This document shows, in pieces, positions 1 through 11,419 of a stretch of DNA of 64,000 bases. Made by a program: the position numbers and the translations under genes. Origin of the DNA: CAWDJT01 sp963828705 (GTDB taxonomy: Bacteria; Desulfobacterota; Syntrophobacteria; Syntrophobacterales; Syntrophobacteraceae); NCBI GenBank assembly GCA_963828705.1, contig CAWHGA010000001.1:1-64000 (forward strand), given 5' to 3'. The notes under the pieces were generated by a model, which searched no databases, was not told where the DNA came from, and worked only from the letters and a program-made list of their open reading frames with translations. The number at the start of each line of letters is the position of its first letter. Within the stretch, counting starts at the first letter, position 1.

Positions 1-1241
1 GATATCGATCTCCGGGAGCGTATAACCGAGCATCTCGGCCCAGCGTTCGTTCCGCTGTACCTCGCCGGTTTGGATATTCCAGTCCCAGAACCCCAATTCA
101 CTCCCCTCCAGAACGAACTTCAGACGCTCTTCGCTCTCCCGCAACGCTTCCTCGGCCCGCTTGCGCTCGCTGATATCCCTCACTAAGGCCCACATCCCTA
201 GTGGGTTGCCGTGCTCCTCCCGTATGAGATAAGTTCTTAGTTCCACGGGGAAAACTATCCCATCTTTGCGCCGATACTCTTTCTGATAAAGATCTGAATA
301 CCCTCGTTTCATCACTTGCGTTGCAATGATATTCGCTTCCAAAGAGTGCATCGCGGCGTGATGTCTTCGTAGGTTAGTCGATAGATCTCTTCTTGGGTGT
401 AACCAAGCATTTGCTGAAAAGCGGGGTTGAACTCGATGATCGTTCCTTCCATGTTCACGGCCGCCGACCCATCGAGCAATCCTTCATACATCTCCCGGTA
501 CTTTGCTTCGGATGTTCGCAGTGATTCTTCGGCCATCTTGGGATCTACGATTTCTCCTATGAGCCGCGCCGCGGAGTGCAGCCGCTTTTTGGCCAATTCG
601 ATGATGAACGCGGGTCGAGTCTCATAGGTTTCGGCCCGCTCAAGGAGTTCCTCCACGCTGACACCATATCGGTCCGCCAGCTCATGCAGCTTGGCTGGAT
701 CCCGCGGTGGGTCGCCATAGCCGAGCTGGATGCTGCCGACAATTTCCTTGCCGGCGCGGATCGGGACAGCAAAGAGCCGGATGCCCCCGAGACACTCGCC
801 GTCTGTGGGCTCCCCGGTTTCAATCGAGCGTCGGGTAGCATCGTTCCAGCAAGACTCGTGGCATAGCCATTGGCCGGAAGCCAAAGCCTCCCGGTTGTCC
901 GGCGTGGCGCAGCGCTGCCGCGAAGACTGATTCAGGAACCGGCACCAGCTTGAAGAGAAGATAGCCAAGGCATAGTCGCCATTCTTCTCGTACACCGCGC
1001 AGTAGGTTTCGAGAAGGTCCAGGAAGTCGGCGACGATATCAGCGAGAGGGAGGGCCCGGCCGGGTCCAAGATCAGCCGGGAGGTGTTCAGAGCCGTCAGA
1101 TCGCCATACAAGGGGACCCGACTGTTCCGGTGCGCCGGCCTGGCGCGCCTTCGCAGCAGATTTCCGGGTCTGCATCCATTCAATGTGTCGCAGGGCCTCG
1201 TTCTTACTCCCATCATCCCAAGTCCCTCCGCCGATCGTCAT
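1..1241 (-). CDS. PocR/PAS-domain sensor protein, 3' end outside window, one frameshift
   Basis: Probable signal-transduction protein, perhaps the N-terminal part of a sensor histidine kinase or diguanylate cyclase; the output domain lies beyond base 1. Residues about 65-215 match the Cys-rich PocR ligand-binding domain, with several spaced Cys in the first half. A PAS domain follows (SEAKYREMYEGLLDGSAAVN onward), then a second PAS. The reading frame breaks near 350: upstream reads YEDITPR, and the expected continuation (SLEANIIATQVMKRGYSD, then VRDISERKRAEEALRESEER) is in another frame down to base 1. A single-base indel is the simplest explanation. ATG at 1241 has AAGGAG about 10 bases upstream. 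Ligand unknown. No recognisable partner gene is in view. Confidence 0.75.
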
Positions 1242-2027
1242 TCATTTCTCCTTGCCGCGTCCATGCCCTGCCGGGCACTCCCATAGGGTTGTTGCAGCTT
1301 CTAATTCTGTCCAGCGATTTCAGATCCGAAGATCAGTCACCAATGTTTCTTATGGATCCCTTAAAGGTCCCCAGACCGTGCGTTTCCCCGGTTCTTGAAG
1401 GGGAAGATGAAGCTGCTGCAGAATGAACAGCGAATAAGGCAGGCGCACCGCCTGTTCTGCAGGGAAAACCCTTTAGGTGGAGAAAGGGCGACTCCCGCAC
1501 GGCACACCGCAGCTCTTTCCATCGTCTCAAAGGCTGCCAGTAGGACCGGCTGAAATTCAAGAGGTGTCTGCGGGTTGGGGCTCATGATGCCGATCAGACA
1601 ACTCGCATATCTTTATAGCACGCGAAGGCGTCGCACACAAACCCAAGTGCATGCGATTATTTGAGCAGGTGCGCGGGGTAAACCGGGCGGGTTTGTTCCT
1701 CTACACCGGTCATCCTAATGTTATCGTCGCCATGGGAGGTGGGATTTGGGAGACGTTTCAGTACTTCACCACGTCAAGCCCCCTCACAATGCTACCGAAT
1801 TAAGCCCTTGAACCTGATGTGAAAGTCCTAGGGCGTCATTCCGGCGAAAGCCGAAATCCAGTCTTTTCAAGCTTCTCTGGACCACGGCTTGCGCCGGGGT
1901 GACGGGTGAAGACCAACGAGCTTTTCCTTAATCCAGCAGCATGAGCCCCCCTCAAGGGGGAATCAGAGCCTTGAATCAACAGTCCCGCCAGTGGTCTGGA
2001 CTCACTGGGATGTGACACTCATGCGGC
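1242..2027. other. Intergenic region with one REP-like repeat
   Basis: No supported gene. Short open frames here lack ribosome sites and recognisable protein character. The only structure seen is the imperfect inverted repeat at 1834-1905. Confidence 0.6.
1834..1905. repeat. REP-like imperfect palindrome, copy 1
   Basis: About 72 bases starting CGTCATTCCGGCGAAAGCCG and closing GCGCCGGGGTGACGG, so the ends are near inverted copies. It is closely related to 9432-9503, including the shared central CTTTTCAA-GCTTC. Further relatives lie at 13109-13230, 29863-29880 and 35575-35645, always between genes. It resembles the dispersed extragenic palindromes common in proteobacteria. Confidence 0.7.
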
Positions 2028-2607
2028 CTAAGCTTTGGACTTGCGCTTCTTTCCGCCGACCGGATGGAACATGGAATTGATCGCATCGAGGTCAAAGGCT
2101 TCCGGGTCGAACGGTTCACCCCACCACTCGATCATGTCTTCGTGGCTGGGATGATTCGCGTCAGACATGGCGTCAATAAACTCATAGAAACCGGGGATAC
2201 CGCCCACATCTTCAGGTGGGCAGGCACGCTTGCCCGCCACCACCAGCGGATAGCCGACCGCTGGGTCCGGCTCTTCGACCGCCTCAAGCACCACCAGGTG
2301 TTCCCAGGAATCACCAAAGTCATAATCGTAGGTGAGCTTGTCCTTGGGACTCTGCAGCACCTGCCGTAGCCGCGTCTTCATCTCGCTGATGACCTCAGGA
2401 CCGAACTCCGGATCGGGGTCCCCATAGAAGGTCCTGCCTTGCCGGAACAGGTGAAGGTGACTGTCGGTCCAACCCATGGCCACCTGGATGATCCGGTGGA
2501 GTTCATAGAGCGTGACATCATCGTACACCTTGACCCGCCTCCAGATTGGAGGGCGTGAAAACCGGAGTGTCACCTTGAGTCGATAGATCTGTCGTTTGTT
2601 GCGCCAT
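2028..2607 (-). CDS. pRiA4b ORF-3-like family protein
   Basis: Small protein of the plasmid pRiA4b ORF-3-like family (Pfam PRiA4_ORF3), recognised from LRFSRPPIWRRVKV, the WTDSHLHLF segment, YDYDFGDSWEH and the tail GGIPGFYEF. Function in the family is unknown. The uninterrupted frame begins only at a GTG at 2573. However, ATG at 2607 has an excellent ribosome site (AGAGGAGAAG, about 6 bases away), and the family N-terminus reads (K)RQIYRLKVTLR. That sequence is present upstream of the GTG, one base out of frame with the ATG. I therefore place the start at 2607 with a single-base indel near 2602. C-terminus is Lys-rich (GGKKRKSKA). Confidence 0.8.
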
Positions 2608-2689
2608 ATGCAGCTTCTCCTCTATGGGGTTTGGAACCTGACTTCATTCGATCATGCCCCGGTTGTCACCGGTTCAGTTCTTCCCGTTT

Positions 2690-5600
2690 TCATTGGCTCC
2701 ACACCATCTCCACCCAGGGCACTTCCCAGCTCTCGCACTGGTGCAGGCGTCGATACTCCTCGCCGGAATCCTTACTGTAGCGACGGACCACGCCGACCAC
2801 CCGTGCGGCCTGGAGGTGGTCGAGCCTGGGCAGCCAGGTTGTGCTGGCGGCGAGAGCTAGGGCGGCCACGGGATGGCCATGGGGATCGATCAGCTCGAGG
2901 CGGTTGCCATTGCGTCGAGGTGTCAGCGAATCACCGGGCTGTAGTGCGGCCAGGTGCCCATGGATCGGATCGGTGGCGGGCCGATAGGCGGCAAAGCTCA
3001 GGAACAGATCGGCCAGGCTCAGAAGTTCGAAGCGGCGTTTAAGGATTTCAGCGGGCACCTCATCACCTTCACCCCAATCCCTTCCAGGCAAGGGAGAGGG
3101 AGCGTAGCCTGTCTGCCATTCGGTGCCGGTCGCCATGCTCTCACTTCCCGTCCCCACGCGGTGAACCACGAATTCGCCGTCAAGCAGGCGCGCATGAGCG
3201 TTGGGTTGGTCGCCGCGGGTGAAAAGGCAAAGGAGGTCGCGGGCGCGGGTCATTCCTACGTAGTAGAGGCGGCGTTCTTCCTCGATATCACGATTGCTCC
3301 CGCTCGCATGCCAGCCACCATCGGGCATGAAGACCACCGGGAATTCCATCCCCTTGGCGCCGTGGACCGTGCTCAGGAATACCCCCTGACCGGTGCTTTG
3401 TTCGCGGCGCTGCTGGGCCAGCGCTTCATAGAAGGCTTCGCTCGTATGTGAGACTGACATCGGCGCATCGGCAGTTTCATCCTGCCAGGTGGCAAGCCAG
3501 TCCCGGATGAATTGCCACCACGGATTTTGAACCTGGGGTCCGGCCAGTTGCCCGGTCAGGTCGGTGAGTCCGGATGCCGGCAGCATCTGACCGCGAAGTT
3601 CCCGGAGGGCATCGAGGAATATCGCCATCTCCCGGATGCGATGAAGCGCCGGGGTCTTCTCCCGGTTGAGGGCCACCGTCACTGGGATGCCGAGGTATTC
3701 ACAGATGGCCCGGATGGGGATGAGCGCTTCGTGGGTCCGGGCGAGCACGGCGTAATCTGACCACACCAGCCTGGTTGGCTCTTGGTTCTGTGGCCCGTGT
3801 CTGGTGTCTCCTCCCTTGAGTCCCACATATTAAGTCTTGAGTTTTGGATTTTGCTATCCAAGCCTTGGCTCTTATGTCTTGAGTCTTGTTCCCCAAGTCG
3901 CGGATCTTTGGTGTTGCGATTTGGGTCCTGTAACGCTCGCAGTCGCAGCAATTCCGCCACCAGCACCCGCGCTTGGTGGGCGGTGCCAGCCACGGCCATC
4001 ACCTGCACCCGGCCGCGACTCACCGGGTCGCGTTCGGCCCATGAGCCGCCGGGCGGCTCCATTTCCCGGCCGCGATTGATGCGGCTGGCCTGACCGCTTT
4101 TCATCCGGTCGTGGTTATTGGCAATGAACTGGTTGGCAGCGGCGATGATGTGAGCCGTAGATCGGTAGTTTTCCACCAGAGTGGGCGACCCGCGCTCGGT
4201 AGTCGTCGCGAAACCGCCGAATGAAGCGCACGTTGGCACCGCGGAAGCTATAGATGTTCTGATCGTCGTCTCCTACCGCCACAATGGCCAGCTTGCGGTC
4301 CGACTCGGATTCAGTGCGGCCCGCCAGAGCTGAGATGAGTTCATATTGATCCTCATCGATGTCCTGATACTCATCCACCAGTATATATCGGTAGCCGGCC
4401 AAGAGCCTGTCGCGCACGTCGTCCGGGGTGATTCCCAGGACCTCGGTTTCGCCCCGCAGCAGCCGGATGGCATCCGGGACCAGCCGGTCGAAGGGTGGCG
4501 GCTCGCCGCGGCTTCGCTCCGCCAGTTCAGCAAAAGACGTCCCGGTAAGATGCATGGCCAGGCCGTGATAGGTCTGAACCAGCACGCCACGGGCATCGTC
4601 TCCCACCAATTGGTGGAGGCGACGGCGCAGCGCGATAGCGGCATAGCGGTTGAAACACACCACCAGGATGCTTCGCGCCGGCACTCGCTTCACTCGCAGC
4701 AGATAGCCGCAGCGGTGGACCACCACATGGGTCTTGCCGGAACCAGGCCCAGCCAGGACCAGGAGGTTCTCATCGACGGCCGCGGTCACCACTTGTGTCT
4801 GTTCGGTGCTCGCCAGTTCATCCACGATCCGCCGGTAGGATTCCTGGCTGGTGGCACAGGTGAGCAGGTCCTTGCGCCCGGCGAAGTAACGCTTCACCAG
4901 GGCGGTTTTGTCCAGGCTGAAATAGGCGAGGACCAACTCCAGCGCCTGCCGGATCTTTTCCAGACCCAGCCGGGCGTATTCATTCATCACGTGTACCTGG
5001 AATACCCGTTCCTGGTAGTGCATCCGCAACGGCTCATAATCGGCCTGCGAATAACGCCGTTGGGGCGGTTGCGGCAGCACGCGGATGGTCATGGCCTGCC
5101 GAAACACCGCCAGACCCTGCTGAAGGATGATGGCCTGCTGTTCGTGGAGAAACATCAGCGCCCGGTCGACGGCCGCCAGCGGATCGCGGACTTCAGCCGC
5201 GAGATAGATGTTGTGCCGAACCGCCTGAACCAGATCGTCGCTGGAAAAATCCACCAGAATTTCGCCCCCGCCGGCACCTTCCGGCACCCGCGCCAGGATT
5301 GCTTCAAGCACCGCCCGCGCCACCGCCTGACGCCGACGAGCGGTGGCCAGAACCGCATCCCAGTCCCGTTCCAGACGCACTCGATGCCGATCCCGCCCGA
5401 TGGGACGAAGCACCAGGCTGCCGCGGGCGCCGGCCAGCCCCCGACCATCGAAACTGAGACTCCGCAGCAGGTTGAGCAGCACCTGCGGCCGGCTCTCGGT
5501 ATGCCCGGCATCCACCAGCCGCTGGTTAACACGCCGCAGCGACAGTTCGAGCCACTCCTGGGGGGCGGCATCGGGAGCCAGTTCCCGGAGGGTGTCCAGT

Positions 5601-8149
5601 AGCACCCGTTCCACCACCGAAACCCGTTCCAGCACTCGCAGCGAGGCGTTGGCCCCTTTGGGGCGGACGAAGGCGGTGAGCATCACCCCCGTCTGGATAA
5701 GGCCGGCCGCCGCCATGTCGTGCAAGGTGCGCAGCACCCGCAGGCTGTCGCCATTTTCCCGAGTTCCATCCCCGGACGGTTCCCTGTCGGGTTCGTTGAA
5801 GACCGGCAACTCCGCCAGTTGATCGGTGGTCAGGGCCTCCTTGGGATCAGCGTTGAGCATTGCTTCCAGGAGCGCCAGCCAGCGCCGTTCGGTGGCCGAT
5901 GCCAGCTTGAGCCGCCCGATGCGTTGCCGGGCTTCACTCAGATTCCGCACCAGCGGCCGTCCCTGGAACACGCGCGTGTTGTTGTGGTTGCGTTCGACAA
6001 ATCCGGACCGCTCCAACCAGGAGATGGCCGATTTCACCTGGGTGTCGGCCTGCCGGTCGCCGGCATCGAAGCTGGTGTCCACATCTTCGTCGCGCAGCAG
6101 CTCCCCGGTGGTGATCACCACTTCGCCGTCAGCCCTGCGGCGGGCGCGCCGAAGCCCGCGCAGGATCTGGGCGATATCGCGGCGGTTGAGTTCCGATCCG
6201 GCCTGGAGGCGGAATTGCGTTTCGATGTCCTGTTCATCGTAGAGCAGCACGCACTGGGCATCGGCGAGATCACGCCCGGCCCGGCCTGCTTCCTGCAAGT
6301 AGTTTTCCAGGGAACCGGGGATGTCAGCGTGGAGCACCAGGCGCACATTGTCCTTGTCGATCCCCATGCCGAAGGCGTTGGTGGCACAGACCACGCGGAT
6401 GCTCCCGTCGAGAAAAGCTTCCTGAATTGCTCGCTTCTCTGGCGCGCGTCAACCCCGCATGAAAGGCGGCCGCAACCCAACCCTGCTGGTTGCAGATAGG
6501 CAGCGGTTTCTTCAGCCCCACGGCGCGTGGCGCAGTACACCAGAGCGCTCCCCTGGCCGCCGGTCAACCGCTCCTGCAGGACATCCTGGATCCTGCCCCA
6601 TTTCTCCGGGCGCCTCACCAGCTGCACTTCGAAATGCAGATTGTCGCGCGCCACCCCGGCAGCGAACACCTCCAGCGTCTGATTCGAGTTCAGCCGCGAA
6701 AAACTCCACGATTTCGCGCCGGACATCATCGCGGGCAGTGGCGGTGAAACAAGCTACTGGCGGTATCGGCAGCTTTTGCTGCTGCGCCTGCTCCCGAATG
6801 AACCGTCCGGCGTACAGATAATCCGGCCGAAAATCATGCCCCCAGCGGGACAGACAGTGAGCTTCGTCAAACACCCAGCAACCGATTTCCCTCTGGTCGA
6901 TGGTGCGGCGAAACGAGCGGTTGCGCAGCTGCTCGGGGGCGACATAGAGGATGGCGATATCGCCCAGGCGCACCCGTTCCAGCACGTCGCCCCGTTCCGG
7001 CGGCGTCAGCATACCACTCAGAGCGGCCGCACAGGACATGCCGGTTCGTGCCACCAGGTTGTCCACCTGGTCTTTCATCAGAGCCTGCAGCGGGGTGATG
7101 ACGATGGTCAGCGACCCTCGGCGGAAATAGCGCACCAACGCCGGGAGCTGGTAGCACAGCGATTTGCCGCCACCGGTGGGGAGGATCGCAAGCAGCGGTT
7201 GATCGGCCAGTCCGTGCTGGACCACGGCCTGCTGCAGACCCAAACCCGACGGCTCGTGCTGCGGGGCGGTTCGAAAAGCGGTAAAGCCGAAGTACCGGTG
7301 CAGTTGGCCGCCGGCATCGTGGGTTTCACGGCAGTAACGACAGCTGGAGTCGCCGCACGGGATATCCCGCAGCCGATGCAGCCACTCCCTCACCTGCGGG
7401 AATCGATGCCGCACCCAGGGCGGCAACACCGAGTTGTGTCCGGCCACCTGGAGCCAGGCCACGGCATAACCCAGGGCCGGCAGCTGCCCGGGGTCGGTCA
7501 GGTGGTCCGAACCTAGAGTAGTCAAGGCGCTGGCGCAGACCCGATCGGCCAACACCCGCCGGAGCACATCCGGAACTTGCGACGCATCCAGCTTCGTCAC
7601 TCCCAGGCCGGCAAACACCGCCGTGAGCCCAGCCGGATCGAGTCCGCCGGTGAGGGCTGGGCTATCCAGACAGTACCGAAACAAACCCAGCAGTTCACTT
7701 TGACCACACGCCTGAAGCGCCGCAAAGCTTTGCCACTGGTCGGCGAAAAGGGCTGCCGCCAGTCGGGCATCGGCCACCGGGTCGTTGAGCGATTCAGTGA
7801 CCAGCTTGTAATCTTTGACCAGGCGATGGTAGGGGTTTTCCGGGAAGGCCAAAGGTGACAGGTAGAGTGTGTCCACTACCGGTTTGCGAAGCAGCCGCAG
7901 CTCCGGCTGAAGACGCTGCAACAGCGGAAAGTCGTGGTCCAGGAGGTTGTGGCCGAGGACCCAGGCAGCCTCGGCACCGAAGTCATCAAGGTCGCTCAGG
8001 GCCTGCGCCAGGACGAACCGTCCGCTCCGGGCAAACACCATATCGCCCCACACGGCTCCGATGCGGGAAATCCGGTCGCCGCCGCCTTCCAAATCCAGCA
8101 GCAGGCACCGGGACAGGAACTTGTTGCAACCCGCTGCCTTCAAGACCAA
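2690..8149 (-). CDS. Giant DnaQ-like exonuclease / RecQ helicase / UvrD-like helicase fusion, multiply frameshifted
   Basis: About 1,800 residues. Domains in order: a DEDD 3'-5' exonuclease (LLLDLEGGG, GHNLLDHDFPLL, DPVADARLAA); a RecQ-type helicase (LPTGGGKSLCYQLPAL, DEAH in VFDEAHCLSRWGHDFRPDY, then VVCATNAFGMGIDK and EAGRAGRD); a winged-helix-like linker; and a UvrD/Rep helicase (LAGPGSGKTHVVVHR, VDEYQDIDEDQYELI, DDDQNIYSFRGA, STVHGAKGMEFPVVF, YVGMTRARDLL). All motifs are intact. The reading frame is broken at about 6700 (T run), 6487, 6450, 6414 (T run), about 4190, and between 3770 and 3925. Such fusions are annotated as RecQ-family helicases in other bacteria; a repair or defence role is inference. 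Either a decaying gene or a locally poor consensus. Confidence 0.8.
3785..3925. repeat. Low-complexity T-rich insert inside the helicase gene
   Basis: A T-rich, poorly coding stretch with recurring variants of TCTTGAGT and GTCTTGAGTC. It interrupts the UvrD-like part between VLVAELLRLRALQ and LVWSDYAVLARTHEALI. Translated on the minus strand it gives a Ser/Lys/Gln/Asp/Arg-rich run unlike its surroundings, and a frame change falls within or beside it. Confidence 0.55.
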
Positions 8150-8167
8150 TTCTCTCCTTCACCCCAC

Positions 8168-8249
8168 ACAGCCCCCCCCGCGGATGATCCTTTTCATTCA
8201 TCATTCATCACTCATCACTCGTCACTCACAGCCCCCCCGCGGATGATCC
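8168..8249. repeat. Direct repeat flanking a TCAT/TCAC microsatellite
   Basis: ACAG, a C run, then CGCGGATGATCC occurs at 8168-8190 (eight Cs) and again at 8228-8249 (seven Cs). They flank a short tract of TCAT/TCAC units. It lies just upstream of the helicase gene start. Confidence 0.65.
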
Positions 8250-8392
8250 AGATCGGATAGCGATATTGATGTCGGTGAATCCACTTCAACGGAAGCAATG
8301 AACCCTCTCACCCGTCGAGCACAGACAACGAATTGCCTGTGCCCACCCAAGTCTTGTCCATTGAACAGGGTCATAATTCATGCCCAAACCTA

Positions 8393-9364
8393 TTAGAATT
8401 CCACCACATATTTGAGCGCTTGGCCGGTCACGATGGCGGGCAGCATCTGTGGGACCTTCTCCAGCCCAATCCTCTGGTCGATGAGCAGCTCCACCTGGGC
8501 ACGGTGCTTGTCCAACAGCCGCACCGCCCGAGCCATCTGTCCGCGCGTGCAGCCGTATGCCCCCACGATTCGGAGCTGCCGGTAGTGGATTTCGTTGAGA
8601 AGGTCCGCCGGTACCGGACGCTGATCGTTAAACCCACTGAACAGGCAGAAGCAACCACCACTGGCCAGCAGCGCCATTCCATGGAGGAAGGTATCCATGG
8701 CGGGACAGGCGTTGACAGCCAGGTCTACCGGTGGCATTTGCTCGATGGCTGCCGTTTCCAGGCCCAATTCGCGACGATATGCGGCGCTGATTTCAAGTTT
8801 CACCGGGTTGATATCATGAACGAATACCCGTGCCCCCGCTTCACGAGCGGCCAGGGCCATCAGCAGCCCGACCGATCCGGCACCAAAAATGACGACCGTT
8901 TGGCCGGGGGCCAAGCCTGCCATGGATAGAGCGTTCAATCCGCAGGCCAGTGGTTCGGCCAGGCAGGCGACAAAGCCTGGGAGGTCCTGCGGAATGGGCA
9001 CTAGAGCAGCTTTCGGAACAGCCACATATTCGGCCAAACCACCATCACGATGAAACCCCAGAATGCGCATGGAGGCACAGAGGTTCTCGGCAGACCCGAG
9101 ACAATGCCCACACTGGCCGCAGCCTTCACCAGGCCATACAACATAGCGATCCCCGGTCTTTTCGACGCTGCCAGCCACTTCGTGGCCCAAGACCCGAGGC
9201 ATCACCAAGTCCCTTTGACCCTGGCGCCACATCTTGACGTCAGTTCGGCAGATGGCGCAGTGGCTCACTCGAAGTTCCACCATACCGGCTTCAACGCGGG
9301 GGCGCGGCAGATCTTTCAGACGCAGGTCGCCAATTGCTTCCAGTTGCAGAGCCTTCATGGTCAC
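8393..9364 (-). CDS. Zinc-dependent alcohol dehydrogenase (medium-chain dehydrogenase/reductase)
   Basis: Complete 323-residue MDR-family NAD(P)-dependent alcohol or polyol dehydrogenase. Catalytic zinc ligands are visible in HCAICRTDVK and in GHEVAG. The structural zinc loop GCGQCGHC...C has all four Cys. The Rossmann fold motif is VVIFGAGSVGLLMALAA. It is slightly shorter than the usual 340-360 residues. The substrate cannot be deduced. It stands alone: the helicase gene lies downstream in the same orientation, and a 400-base gap with a REP-like repeat lies upstream. Start chosen at the MTMKALQLEAIGDLRLKDLP methionine; the second Met two codons later is equally possible. Confidence 0.85.
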   Translation of the reverse strand: MTMKALQLEAIGDLRLKDLPRPRVEAGMVELRVSHCAICRTDVKMWRQGQRDLVMPRVLGHEVAGSVEKTGDRYVVWPGEGCGQCGHCLGSAENLCASMRILGFHRDGGLAEYVAVPKAALVPIPQDLPGFVACLAEPLACGLNALSMAGLAPGQTVVIFGAGSVGLLMALAAREAGARVFVHDINPVKLEISAAYRRELGLETAAIEQMPPVDLAVNACPAMDTFLHGMALLASGGCFCLFSGFNDQRPVPADLLNEIHYRQLRIVGAYGCTRGQMARAVRLLDKHRAQVELLIDQRIGLEKVPQMLPAIVTGQALKYVVEF

Positions 9365-9765
9365 TTTCCTCCCCCTATCGAGGGCTCACTCAGAACAGCT
9401 CCACACCATCAAGTAGCCGAAATCCTGTGTTCGTCATTCGGGCGGAAGCCGTAATCCAGGCTTTTCAACGCTTCCTGGCCCCCGGCTTTCGACGGGGCGA
9501 CGGTTCGTTTGTTGGTCACTTTATTCCGTGAACGTGTACTTAGGATCCTGGCGAGAGCAAGCATATCAGGCTAACCCGGCACGCAACCTGGTGTTTTGAA
9601 ACCAACCCCGCATGAGCGCAGCACGTCTTCTAGGTGCTTTCCAAGCTCCTCCGCATTATGTTAACCTGCACACTTCGCAAGGGACAGCAACTCTTTTCGC
9701 CGGCACGGCTCAACAGATGAGAAGCCGCTCCGAAGCCCAAGGCCGTCATCCAACAGGAAACCGTC
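9365..9765. other. Intergenic region between divergent genes
   Basis: Carries the REP-like repeat at 9432-9503. No convincing gene. It should hold the promoters of the divergent dehydrogenase and glycosyltransferase genes, but I could not pick out clear -10/-35 boxes. Confidence 0.5.
9432..9503. repeat. REP-like imperfect palindrome, copy 2
   Basis: Begins CGTCATTCGGGCGGAAGCCG and ends TTTCGACGGGGCGACGG. Same length and layout as the copy at 1834-1905. Confidence 0.65.
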
Positions 9766-10702
9766 GTGATAACGGAACCTATCGTGATCAGCGTCATCAT
9801 CCCAACCTACAACCGCGCAACCCTGGTGTTGGAAGCTCTGGAATCGGTGTTGTGCCAGGATCTGCCGGGGATGGAAATCATCGTGGTCGACGACGGCTCC
9901 ACCGATGATACCCGTCAACGACTCCTGCCCATGTTATCCGGCATTCGTTATGTCTACCAGGAACGCACCGGAGTCAGCGGCGCGCGCAATACCGGCATGC
10001 GACTGGCCCGCGGCCAATGGCTGGCGTTTCTCGATTCCGACGACCTCTGGCTGCCTCAGAAGCTCACCCGGCAAATGCAGTATCTGGCCGCACACCCGGA
10101 ACTGCGCATCTGCCAGACCGAAGAGACCTGGATTCGCCAGGGATCGCGCTGGAACCCCAGGAGCTATCACCGGAAACCATCCGGATATTGCTTCGGCGAG
10201 TTACTGCAACGCTGTCTGGTGAGTCCTTCTGCAGTGATCCTGCACCGCAGCCTGCTTGAAGAAGTGGGTGATTTCGACGAAGAGCTGCCCGCCTGTGAAG
10301 ACTACGACCTGTGGCTCCGAATCGGTTGGCGCCATCCCTTGGGATTATTGCCGGAACCTCTGGTAATCAAACGTGGCGGCCACTCTGACCAGCTTTCCGC
10401 CACCACCCCAGCCCTGGACCTCTACCGCATCCGCGCGCTGACCAAGCTACTGGTGCAGCAACCACTCAGTGCCGACCAACGTCATCAAGTTCTGGCCATG
10501 TTACAGCGCAAATGCGCCATTTACGCTCAGGGCTGTGCCCGGCGCGGCCGCCTGCAGGAAGCCGTCAGTCATTCAAACTCTGCCGGAGCGGATCTGCAGC
10601 GAGGATGCAGAGTTCGCCGCCGCGGTCCTTGCCGAAAGCCTCCTCGACCTGCAACCTGACAGACTGGAAAGCCTGCCACAGATCACCAGCAAGAAGCGAT
10701 GA
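9766..10702 (+). CDS. Family 2 glycosyltransferase, frameshift near its end
   Basis: GT-A fold glycosyltransferase that would transfer an activated sugar to a surface glycan or lipid. Seen: VISVIIPTYNRATLVLEALE at the N-terminus, VVDDGSTDDT (nucleotide-sugar and metal region), GVSGARNTGM, LDSDDLWLPQKL (DxD), and CEDYDLWLRIG in the acceptor region. The frame open from the GTG at 9766 stops at 10659 after a Pro/Arg-rich tail of poor character. Near 10565 another frame takes over with normal composition (TLPERICSEDAEFAAAVLAE) and ends at 10702. I infer a one-base indel and give the longer span. It is not in an obvious polysaccharide cluster. Confidence 0.75.
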
Positions 10703-10722
10703 ACCGGTCCGGTGACAGTCAG

Positions 10723-11133
10723 CTAAAGCTGTGCCCGCACCTTCTCCAGCATTTTTTCCATCTCCCCGACCGCATAGGCTTTGCCGGGCCAGGAAGTGAG
10801 GAACCCGTCGTTGTAATGCCGAGGGATCAAATGAAAATGAGCGTGTTCCACCAGCTGCCCGGCGACCTTGAAGTTGTTCTGGAGAAAATTCAGGCCGGCG
10901 GCACCTACCGCCTTGTAGACCGCTGCGGCCACCTGGCGGACCATGATGGCGCAGGCCGCGAGTTCCTCATCGGGGACTTCGAATAGTGTGGGATAGTGAT
11001 TCTTGGGAATCACCAGGGCATGGCCGGCGTTGATCGGGCCGATATCGAGAAAGCTCAAGGCATGCTCGTTTTCCACGATCTTGGCGCAGGGTATTTCACC
11101 ACGGACGATCTTACAAAAAATGCAGTCCGCCAT
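10723..11133 (-). CDS. HIT-family nucleotide hydrolase
   Basis: Histidine-triad protein of 136 residues (Hint/PKCI-like), expected to hydrolyse nucleoside phosphoramidates or related nucleotides in the cytoplasm. N-terminal MADCIFCKIVRGEIP is the classic Hint start. FLDIGPINAGHALVIPKNHY and the triad EHAHFHLIPR (His-x-His-x-His) are intact. ATG at 11133 is preceded by AAGAGGAGG with 7-8 bases spacing, which decides the start; a longer frame upstream lacks family similarity. It converges with the glycosyltransferase gene. Confidence 0.92.
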   Translation of the reverse strand: MADCIFCKIVRGEIPCAKIVENEHALSFLDIGPINAGHALVIPKNHYPTLFEVPDEELAACAIMVRQVAAAVYKAVGAAGLNFLQNNFKVAGQLVEHAHFHLIPRHYNDGFLTSWPGKAYAVGEMEKMLEKVRAQL

Positions 11134-11419
11134 CGGCTGACCTCCTCTTGTTTCGGTAACGACCGGCCTCGATCCAATGCCATAACCATTTGCATCGGCG
11201 CCGGTCAGTGATAAACACATTGGGGACCTGGTGCAACGGTGCCGTTGAAGCACCCAACCGGGTTCCATGGGTGGCGGGAACATTCTCGCGCTGGTTCGGC
11301 ACGCATACGCCACCGCGTAAGCTCATTACCCAGCAGTTTTGCAGGATCTGCCAAACCTTGTCAATGATTGGCTTGGGATGGTTCACCGAAGAACACGCAG
11401 AAAGCAAGGAGGAGCGAAG

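Noticed and set aside
4346..5602. 418-codon plus-strand open frame opposite the helicase
   Set aside because: It is the antisense shadow of the helicase, whose motifs are unambiguous.
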